From assembly GCA_046160865.1 (NCBI GenBank), contig JBJXHG010000150.1, positions 1 to 14,530 on the forward strand: DNA of 14,530 bases. The letters run 5' to 3'. Source of the DNA: JBJXHG01 sp046160865. GTDB taxonomy: Bacteria > Planctomycetota > UBA1135 > GCA-002686595. Both the position numbers and the translations under genes were made by a program. Below the pieces are notes generated by a model, which did no database searches, was not told where the DNA came from, and was given only the letters and a program-made list of their open reading frames with translations. Positions 1 to 5,886 of the stretch are shown here, in pieces. Position 1 is the first letter of the stretch, and each line of letters begins with the position of its first letter.

Positions 1-596
1 TCCGCGCAACGCACGGCGTCGAGCGGCGTCGAGTCGCGGAAGTCGACGGTCAGGCTCGCGCCCGTGCCGGCCGGAACGCTGAGGGGGCCCGGGAGGTCCG
101 AGCAGTAGCCGACCGTGAACGCGTCGATCGTGTAGCTCGTCGCGGTACCGCGCGCCGAGCCGACCGCCGAGGCCGGGCCTTCGGGGCACTGATTGTTGGC
201 GCCGACGAACGTCGCGACGGCGAGCTGGTTCTGGTCGTACAACTTGTCCGGGGACAGCCGACCGTCGCGGGTGTTGGGATTGTTGTGCACACCGGCGCCA
301 AGCACCGGCAGTCCGCTCGGGCCGGTGGGCAGACGACCTTCGTCGGTCCACGTCTCGTTCGGGTAGATCGCGCCGAAGAACGGCGACGAGCACGTGTTGT
401 TGTAGATGGTGCGGAACGTCGGGCCGAGGTGTTCCTTCAACGCGCCTGCGCGCGTCCAGGTGCCGGTACCGACGTGATAGATGCCGGCGTTCTTGACCTG
501 GCTCTTCAGACGAAGTCTGTGGCTCAGGTCCTGCTGGCCGAACGCGGTCGCGCCCAAGAGGACGACGCTCGCTGTGTAGATCGAGGAACGTAGCAT
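1..596 (-). CDS. Secreted protein of unknown function, 3' end outside window
   Basis: An uninterrupted reading frame starts at ATG 594-596 and runs off the left edge, giving about 198 visible residues. An AGGAG ribosome binding site lies six bases upstream (+ strand 603-607). The N-terminus MLRSSIYTASVVLLGATAFG is a typical signal peptide (basic n-region, short hydrophobic core, small residues before the likely cleavage at AFG-QQ), so the product is exported. The mature part is rich in Asn, Gly, Thr and Pro, has Cys residues near 69, 138, 167 and 198, and looks like an extracellular beta-type protein. I do not recognise a family. Plus-strand frames over the same bases are shadows. The frame and start are well supported; the function is unknown. 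Confidence 0.8.
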   Translation of the reverse strand, partial: MLRSSIYTASVVLLGATAFGQQDLSHRLRLKSQVKNAGIYHVGTGTWTRAGALKEHLGPTFRTIYNNTCSSPFFGAIYPNETWTDEGRLPTGPSGLPVLGAGVHNNPNTRDGRLSPDKLYDQNQLAVATFVGANNQCPEGPASAVGSARGTATSYTIDAFTVGYCSDLPGPLSVPAGTGASLTVDFRDSTPLDAVRCA

Positions 597-632
597 TACG
601 AACTCCTGAAAAGTGATCAGAGTGTGGAGAAA

Positions 633-645
633 ACCTAGTCTAGGT
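633..645. repeat. 13-bp palindrome upstream of the secreted-protein gene
   Basis: ACCTAG-T-CTAGGT is a perfect 6+1+6 inverted repeat, 37 bp upstream of the ATG at 596. It contains TAGACT on the minus strand, a 4/6 match to a -10 box, but no -35 hexamer is visible at the right spacing. It could be an operator or part of the promoter region. The symmetry is seen directly; the role is inferred. Confidence 0.4.
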
Positions 646-963
646 CGATGCCTCCACCCGCCGCGCGGCAGGCGGCCCGGTTACCAGGCCGCACGCCGCA
701 AGGATCGCGGGAGCGGAGCAGGTCCCGTGGGCGAACCCGCCGCCTCCCGGCGTCCGAGCCCGTCACGACCGAATCCGGGGAAGCTTATCACCTCCACTGA
801 ACACGCCATGAACCTTGTCGAAGCGTTCGACGTCGATCGGCACCGCCAGGTTCCCATTCTTCTCGAAGTTGCATTTTGGGGCGAGCCCCGCGACTAGGAA
901 TGCCGTTCTCGCCCAAGCGGGCGCCATCGCGTGCCCCTCCCGCGCCACCGCGCGCGCCGGGCA

Positions 964-1140
964 AGCCCGCATTTCTCACCACGTCCTGCTGCGTTCGCGT
1001 CAACTCGTTTCCGCCCGCGTTGTTGGATCGGAATCGATCCTCGCTGACCTGACAGGAGAGCTCCGGTCGATTCCGGTGCAACGCCTTGCCCGCAGCGAGC
1101 TGTCACGCCCTCGCGACGGAAGTGGTGAGAAATGCGGGCT
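964..1140. repeat. 19-bp perfect inverted repeat bracketing a 177-bp segment
   Basis: Bases 964-982 (AGCCCGCATTTCTCACCAC) are the exact reverse complement of 1122-1140. The 139 bp between them hold no gene, only a small GGATCG/CGATCC hairpin at 1025-1040. Long-range exact inverted repeats flanking a short non-coding core are the layout of a MITE or solo mobile-element remnant; a structured RNA is also possible. No flanking target duplication is evident. There is no second copy in this window. Confidence 0.5.
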
Positions 1141-1201
1141 CGGGACTGCCGCGGCGGTTCCGGACCGTGCGTGGCGAGGGTCGGAGGCGCGCTCGAGCGT
1201 G

Positions 1202-1912
1202 CTAGCGCGCGAAACGCTCGACGAGCGAGCGTGGCGCGCCGATCGAGGCGACCACCACTCGACCCAGGCAGCGCGCGGACTCCGGCGTTCGGAACCCGAC
1301 TTTCCGTGCCGCGAACGTGATCGTCCAATCGGCCACGACCGTCGCGTTCGAAGGATGGCCCCCGTCCGCGTCCAGACCAGACGGCAGATCGAGCGCGACG
1401 ATCGTCGCCCGCTCGGGCGCGCGCGACCGCACCGCGTTCATGCACTCGATCACGCGCGCCAGCGCGGGCCGAACCTCGCCCGTGAATCCGGTTCCGAGGA
1501 GCGCGTCCACGACGACGTCGGCGCGCGCGAGCACCGGTTCGGCCGTCGCGAGCTCGTGCACGGGGATCTCCATGTGCTCGGCGATCCGTCGCATGATCGC
1601 GGCGTCGCCCGCGAGCGCGTCGAGCCGATGCGTCGCGACGATCTCGACCGTCACACCCTCGTTCGCGAGGTGGCGTGCGACGACCGCGCCGTCGCCGCCG
1701 TTGTTCCCCGGCCCGCACACGATCGCCACGCGATCGGCGGCGAGGCCCGCTGCGCGCCGCTCCCCGAGCACCCGCAGCACGACCTCCGCGGCGCCCCGGC
1801 CGGCGTTCTCCATCAGCACGATGCTCGGGATCCCGAACTCGAGGACGGCCAGGCGGTCGATCGCGCGCAGATCTTCGCAGCGCAGATGGAGTGCATCGCT
1901 CAAGGTGTGCAC
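1202..1912 (-). CDS. nnrE: NAD(P)H-hydrate epimerase (YjeF N-terminal domain)
   Basis: This enzyme interconverts the R and S forms of hydrated NAD(P)H so that the partner dehydratase can repair it; it acts in the cytoplasm. Family motifs in order are LRAIDRLAVLEFGIPSIVLM-ENAGRGAAE near the N-terminus, the loop GPGNNGGDG, DALLGTGFTGEVR, and LDLPSGLDADGG, which carry the nucleotide and potassium site. From the GTG at 1910-1912 the protein is 236 aa, the usual length for a stand-alone epimerase. An ATG at 1985-1987 is in frame but adds an Arg-rich tail that would overlap the start of the divergent permease gene, so GTG is preferred. The dehydratase domain (NnrD) is not fused and not in the window. 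Identity is firm; the start is less so. Confidence 0.88.
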   Translation of the reverse strand: MHTLSDALHLRCEDLRAIDRLAVLEFGIPSIVLMENAGRGAAEVVLRVLGERRAAGLAADRVAIVCGPGNNGGDGAVVARHLANEGVTVEIVATHRLDALAGDAAIMRRIAEHMEIPVHELATAEPVLARADVVVDALLGTGFTGEVRPALARVIECMNAVRSRAPERATIVALDLPSGLDADGGHPSNATVVADWTITFAARKVGFRTPESARCLGRVVVASIGAPRSLVERFAR

Positions 1913-1924
1913 AGTATGCCCGCG

Positions 1925-1953
1925 TTGACAGTCCCCGACGCGAGGGCTATCCC
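1925..1953 (+). promoter_or_regulatory. Sigma70-like promoter of the ABC permease gene
   Basis: TTGACA at 1925-1930 is a perfect -35 consensus. It is followed after exactly 17 bp by TATCCC at 1948-1953 as -10, which would place the transcription start near 1960, about 26 bases before the permease ATG at 1986. The site lies between the divergent nnrE GTG start and the permease start. The ten-base block GCTATCCCTC recurs before the phosphodiesterase gene at 4786-4795. Confidence 0.55.
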
Positions 1954-1985
1954 TCGCGCCGCGCACGCGCGCTCCCGTCGGCTCC

Positions 1986-3074
1986 ATGCCCGCCTCCCCT
2001 CGCAGATTGCGCCGGCCGGGCCGTTTGGGCGTCCTGCTCGCCGCGCTCCTGCCGGTACTGCTCGTCCTCTCGGTGCGGTTCGGCAGCACGAGCGCGATCG
2101 CGGACTACGCAACCGTCGCGCGCGCGTGCCTCGGCGCACTGCACCTCGCCCCGGCGCTCGCGGATTCCGGCCTCCAGCACATCGTCGAGCTACGCCTCTG
2201 GCGCGCACTCACGGCGGCCGGTGTCGGCGCCGCGCTCGGATTGTCGGGCGCGCTGGTGCAAGGTCTCTTCCGCAATCCGCTCGCGTCGCCGTCCGTGCTC
2301 GGGATCACCGGCGGTGCGAGCCTCGGCGCCGTGCTCGCCGTGATGTGGCTCGGCGGATTCGGCGCGCGGACCGGCATGCTAGCCGAGCGCGCGGACATGG
2401 GGCTCTTGATCGTGCCTCTGTCCGCGTTCCTCGGCGCGCTCGTCGTCGGGGCGTTCGTGTGGGCCCTCGCGTCGAGCACCGGACGCGTGTCGATTCCGGC
2501 CTTGCTGCTCGTCGGCATCGCGATGAACACGATCACCGGAGGCATTCAGCAGCTTCTCCAGGTGCTCGTGATCGGCGACTGGGAAGTGTCGCGCAGCATC
2601 CTCGCGTGGACGTTCGGCTCGCTCGACGACCGCACCGGCTGGCATGCGCTCGTCGTGTGGCTCGGTGTCTTCGTGGCCTCGCTCGCGGTGCCGTGGCTCG
2701 CGTGGGAGCTCGATCTCATGCAAGCCGGCCTCGAAGACGCGCAAGCCCTGGGCGTGCACACGGGCCGCGTCCGCTTGCTCGCGCTGTGCGCAGCGTCGAT
2801 CGCGGCCGCGACCGCCGTCGCCGTCGCTGGTCAGATCGCGTTCGTCGGCCTGGTCGTGCCACACGTCGTGCGCTTCTTCAGCGGATCGAGCCATCGCGTC
2901 GTCCTGCCGCTCTCGGCACTCGCGGGGGCCGTGTTCCTCGTCGGGACGGACGTCGCACAGCGCGCGCTCCTGCGCGATGTCGCGCTGCAGCCCGGCGTCG
3001 TGATGTCGCTGCTCGGCGGACCCTTCTTCCTGATCCTGCTCTGGCGCAAGCGACGCGAGATCGAGCTGTGGTGA
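1986..3074 (+). CDS. FecCD/BtuC-type ABC transporter permease
   Basis: This is the inner-membrane channel subunit of an importer for an iron chelate, haem or cobalamin. The 362-aa product has the FecCD family hallmarks: SGALVQGLFRNPLASPSVLG followed by the GGASLGAVLAVM helix; the segment LLLVGIAMNTITGGIQQLL; WTFGSLDDRTGW; the ATPase-coupling region LGVHTGRVRLLALCA; and GQIAFVGLVVPHVVRFF, with a C-terminus of GGPFFLILLWRKRREIELW. About nine to ten hydrophobic helices span the chain, as usual. No ATP-binding subunit, binding protein or TonB receptor lies beside it, so it is an orphan here and its substrate cannot be assigned. There is no Shine-Dalgarno sequence. The gene ends 16 bp from a convergent gene. 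Confidence 0.93.
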   Translation: MPASPRRLRRPGRLGVLLAALLPVLLVLSVRFGSTSAIADYATVARACLGALHLAPALADSGLQHIVELRLWRALTAAGVGAALGLSGALVQGLFRNPLASPSVLGITGGASLGAVLAVMWLGGFGARTGMLAERADMGLLIVPLSAFLGALVVGAFVWALASSTGRVSIPALLLVGIAMNTITGGIQQLLQVLVIGDWEVSRSILAWTFGSLDDRTGWHALVVWLGVFVASLAVPWLAWELDLMQAGLEDAQALGVHTGRVRLLALCAASIAAATAVAVAGQIAFVGLVVPHVVRFFSGSSHRVVLPLSALAGAVFLVGTDVAQRALLRDVALQPGVVMSLLGGPFFLILLWRKRREIELW

Positions 3075-3082
3075 CGCGCTGC

Positions 3083-3103
3083 GCGCGCGATCACGGTGCG
3101 CGC
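3083..3103. terminator. Possible hairpin between convergent genes
   Basis: GCGCGC 3083-3088 pairs with GCGCGC 3098-3103 across a nine-base loop, and a short pyrimidine run (TTCTT) follows on the + strand. It sits at the convergent ends of the permease and glycosyltransferase genes and includes the latter's stop codon in the loop. In such GC-rich DNA this could be chance. Confidence 0.3.
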
Positions 3104-4587
3104 TTCTTGTACACGATGTAGTCCTGCCGCCACGTGCGCGGCAGCTCCTCGAGCTTCGGCTCGAGGTTCGTCTCGCTCACCACGCTGAAGCGCCGGATGG
3201 GCTCGTACAGCTGGTAGATGTCGGGTCGGCGATAGAAGTGCGCGATGCGCGGCGCTTCGGCGACGAGCAGCAAGTACTCGGGCTGCAGCTCAGCGATCAT
3301 CCGATTCGGCAGACGGTAGGCGAGCGCGGCGGGCCACGTCAGCCCTTCGCTGTCGAGCACGACGCCTTTCCACGCGTAACCGATCGCACCGATGTCCGAC
3401 GCGAGGATGCGCGCGTGCGGCTCGCGCGTCGACGTCTCGCGCGCCCACGATTGCAACGGTCCGTACACGTTCGTCGGCACGGGCGAAGGACGCACCCACG
3501 CCGCGACGCCGACACCGGCCGCCGCGCAGAACGCGAGCACGATCGGAGCCGCGCGCAGAAGTCGCGGCGCGACCAACGCGCGTCCGCGCCAGCGCTCGAC
3601 GACGGCGAGCGCCGCGTCGATGCCTTCGGCGAGCCACGCGCTCCACGCGACGAGCGGCACGAAGAAATACCAACCCCACAGGTGCGGCCGCGCGACGAGA
3701 TAGCTCGCCGTGATCGCGAGCGCGAAGAGCGAGAATGCGCGCAGCGGGCTCTGCCGCGCGAGCGTGCGCACGAGCCCCCACGCGACGAGGGGCACGAGCG
3801 GGAGATAGAGCACGTGCGGCAAGAACGCTTGGCCCAGGATCTCGAGCCAGCGCTTCACGAACACACCGCCACCGGCCGGCGGCGGCATCGCGGACTTCGC
3901 GCGCACCGACTGCGGAATCACGTCGCCATAGGCCGAGTGGATCGCCGCGAGCGAGGCGATGCCGATCACTCCGACCGGGATCGCGAACCGCACGAGATCG
4001 CGCCAGCTGCGGCGCATTTCGAACGCCAGCGCGACGAGCAGCAGCACGCCCTCGGGCCGCACCGTGCAGCACGCGGCCGCGAGCACGCCGGCCGAGAGCG
4101 GACGCCCGCGCAGTGTGCACAGCGAGGCAGCCAGCGCCAGGAACCCGAAGAGCGGCGACTCCATGCCACCGTCGCTGATGCGCAGGAGCTGCGGTAGACA
4201 CGCGTAGCCGAGCACGCTGAGCGTCGCCGGACGCACGCGGCGATCGAACATCAGGATCAGGGCGCCCGCGCTCGCGACGTCGCAGGCGACGTTGACCATG
4301 CGCGACACCATCGAGACGTCCTGCGACCAGTGCGCGAGGTAGCCGAGCAGCAGCGCGTACGCCGGCGTCGTCGTCCCGAGCACCGGCTCCCAAGCAGCGC
4401 CGGGGTTGAACACGAGCCCGTCGCCTTGCGCGAAGTTGAGCGCATAGCGGTACGTGATGAAGGCGTCGTCGTAGATCGAGCACGCGCCGAAAGCGAGCAC
4501 GCGCGTCGCGGCAACCGCCACGAGCAGCGCGGCGACCGCCGCGTTCGAGAGTCGCGGTCCGTCGGATTCGCTCGGCGTGGAGGACAT
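3091..4587 (-). CDS. GT-C-type polytopic membrane glycosyltransferase-like protein
   Basis: This is a 498-aa multi-spanning protein. After a first membrane helix (about residues 16-34), the first loop carries YDDAFITYRYALNFAQGDGL and then VFNPGAAWEP. A paired Asp (D40-D41) with FxTYRYA and GLVFNPG is the signature of GT-C enzymes of the GT39/ArnT-like and arabinofuranosyltransferase-like groups, which use lipid-linked sugar donors at the outer face of the membrane. About ten further hydrophobic segments follow, then a C-terminal soluble part from about residue 375. The acceptor and sugar cannot be told. It stands alone: convergent with the permease and divergent from the phosphodiesterase. 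No strong ribosome binding site precedes the ATG. Confidence 0.82.
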   Translation of the reverse strand: MSSTPSESDGPRLSNAAVAALLVAVAATRVLAFGACSIYDDAFITYRYALNFAQGDGLVFNPGAAWEPVLGTTTPAYALLLGYLAHWSQDVSMVSRMVNVACDVASAGALILMFDRRVRPATLSVLGYACLPQLLRISDGGMESPLFGFLALAASLCTLRGRPLSAGVLAAACCTVRPEGVLLLVALAFEMRRSWRDLVRFAIPVGVIGIASLAAIHSAYGDVIPQSVRAKSAMPPPAGGGVFVKRWLEILGQAFLPHVLYLPLVPLVAWGLVRTLARQSPLRAFSLFALAITASYLVARPHLWGWYFFVPLVAWSAWLAEGIDAALAVVERWRGRALVAPRLLRAAPIVLAFCAAAGVGVAAWVRPSPVPTNVYGPLQSWARETSTREPHARILASDIGAIGYAWKGVVLDSEGLTWPAALAYRLPNRMIAELQPEYLLLVAEAPRIAHFYRRPDIYQLYEPIRRFSVVSETNLEPKLEELPRTWRQDYIVYKKRAP

Positions 4588-4676
4588 GATTCGCTACGGA
4601 ACGCGCGCTGGCGCGCCGCGGGTCTGCGATCCGGTCGCACAGCAAACCGCTCCGCCGCGGCGATCTCAAGGCGTGA

Positions 4677-4698
4677 CACGGATCCGTCCACGGATCCG
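4677..4698. repeat. Tandem CACGGATCCG boxes between divergent genes
   Basis: Two exact copies of CACGGATCCG lie at 4677-4686 and 4689-4698, spaced 12 bp start to start. Each contains the 8-bp palindrome CGGATCCG. They sit in the 236-bp region between the divergent glycosyltransferase and phosphodiesterase genes. This layout fits a dimeric regulator's operator, but this is inference. Confidence 0.4.
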
Positions 4699-4764
4699 CA
4701 TTCCGCTGAGCGGCGTCACTGCGGCGTGCGCGAGTGCACGCGCACGGCGCTGCGATCGAGCCCC

Positions 4765-4793
4765 TTCTCGCACGCGGCGCAGCGTGCTATCCC
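4765..4793 (+). promoter_or_regulatory. Weak promoter-like site before the phosphodiesterase gene
   Basis: TATCCC at 4788-4793 lies in GCTATCCCTC, the same ten bases as the -10 region of the permease promoter, 28 bases before the ATG at 4824 (30 in the other case). At 17-bp spacing the -35 is TTCTCG (4765-4770), a poor match. Both genes also share CGTC(C)GGCTCC just before the start. Confidence 0.35.
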
Positions 4794-4823
4794 TCTCACC
4801 CGCCGACGGCCGTCCGGCTCCAC

Positions 4824-5873
4824 ATGAAGCAGTGGCTCTTCTTCCTCGGCGCCGCCTGCGCCGCGCATCCTGCGCCCGCGCCGTACGGTGAGCGACGCTC
4901 CGCGCACTTCGATCACGTGGTCCTCGTCAGCATCGACGGCTTGCGTAGCGACGCGCTGATCGCCGAGCCGCCCGCGGCGTTGCCGAACTTCGCGCGCTTG
5001 CGCCGCGGCGCATCCACGTTGAACGCGCGCACGGATCCCGACTGGACGGTCACACTCCCGAACCACACGAGCATGCTGACGGGCCGGCTCGTGCACGGCG
5101 ACGGCGGGCACGGCTGGACGCACAACGACGAGCCCGAGCCGGACGCGACGTTGCATCGCCAGCGCGGAGCGTACGTCCAGAGCGTGCTCGACGTCGCGCA
5201 CGACCACGGCCTCCACACGGGCATCGTGGCGAGCAAGACGAAGTTCGTGCTGTACGACCAGAGCTACGCGGAAGCCGCCGGCGCACCGGACACGACGGGC
5301 CCGGACGACGGACGCGACAAGCTCGATCGCTACGCATTCGAGAGCAAGCCGGAGGGCGTCACGAGCCGCGCGCTCGAGCTGCTCAGCGCGGCGAGCGGAC
5401 GGAGCTTCCTCTTCCTCCATTACGGCGCGCCGGACGTGACCGCGCACGCGCACGGCTGGGATGTCACGCCGGGATCGAAGTACTTGCAGTCGCTCGCGCG
5501 CGTGGATGTGCAGCTCGGGCGCCTGCTCGACGCGATCGAAGCCTCGGACTCGTTGCGCGGCAAGACCGCGCTCGTCTTGACGGCCGACCACGGCGGTGGC
5601 GCGCCGTTCAAGTCGCACGATCAACCGCACATGTGGGTCGACTACGTGATCCCGTTCTGCGTGTGGACGGGCGGCAACGACGCGCGCGAGCTCTACGCGC
5701 TCAACACCACCACGCGCCGCGACCCGGGCCTGTGGCAGGTCGCGCACGACGCCGAGGGCCTGCCACCGATCCGCAATGGCGACGCGGCGAACCTCGTGCT
5801 CGATCTGCTCGGCCTTCCGCCGGTCGAGCGCTCGACGATCAACGCGCAGCAGGATCTGCGCTGGAGCGAGTAG
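4824..5873 (+). CDS. Exported type I phosphodiesterase / nucleotide pyrophosphatase-like protein
   Basis: This is an alkaline-phosphatase-superfamily hydrolase that would cleave phosphodiester or pyrophosphate bonds with two zinc ions. From ATG 4824 the protein is 349 aa, starting MKQWLFFLGAACAAH, a short signal peptide (LGAAC is not a good lipobox). Motifs: VLVSIDGLRSDAL (metal Asp38), TVTLPNHTSMLTG (Thr77 before LPN is the likely nucleophile), GAPDVTAHAHG (Asp204, His208), VLTADHGGG (Asp255, His256), and a final His in SHDQPHMW. This set and order match the NPP/type I phosphodiesterase group, with all expected ligands present. An in-frame ATG at 4734 would put the promoter-like site inside the gene and hide the signal peptide, so 4824 is preferred. 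The substrate is unknown. Confidence 0.85.
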   Translation: MKQWLFFLGAACAAHPAPAPYGERRSAHFDHVVLVSIDGLRSDALIAEPPAALPNFARLRRGASTLNARTDPDWTVTLPNHTSMLTGRLVHGDGGHGWTHNDEPEPDATLHRQRGAYVQSVLDVAHDHGLHTGIVASKTKFVLYDQSYAEAAGAPDTTGPDDGRDKLDRYAFESKPEGVTSRALELLSAASGRSFLFLHYGAPDVTAHAHGWDVTPGSKYLQSLARVDVQLGRLLDAIEASDSLRGKTALVLTADHGGGAPFKSHDQPHMWVDYVIPFCVWTGGNDARELYALNTTTRRDPGLWQVAHDAEGLPPIRNGDAANLVLDLLGLPPVERSTINAQQDLRWSE

Positions 5874-5886
5874 GAGCGCGCGCGCA

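Larger units (their letters stand above)
597..1201. other. Gene-free intergenic stretch of about 600 bp
   Basis: No convincing gene is seen on either strand between the start of the secreted-protein gene and the stop of nnrE. The open frames here have Arg/Ala-rich compositions typical of GC-rich noise. It holds the 13-bp palindrome at 633-645, a short hairpin (GCGGCC 672-677 with GGCCGC 687-692), a second hairpin (GGATCG 1025-1030 with CGATCC 1035-1040), and the long-range 19-bp inverted repeat at 964-1140. Confidence 0.6.

Noticed and set aside
788..1081. Possible small minus-strand genes in the 763-1081 region
   Set aside because: No ribosome binding site, biased Arg/Gly composition, and part of the frame is simply one arm of the inverted repeat.
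815..3121. 768-codon open frame on the + strand
   Set aside because: It runs antisense to nnrE and out of frame with the permease; the translation is Arg/Ala/His-rich noise without domains, while the other frames there carry clear family motifs.
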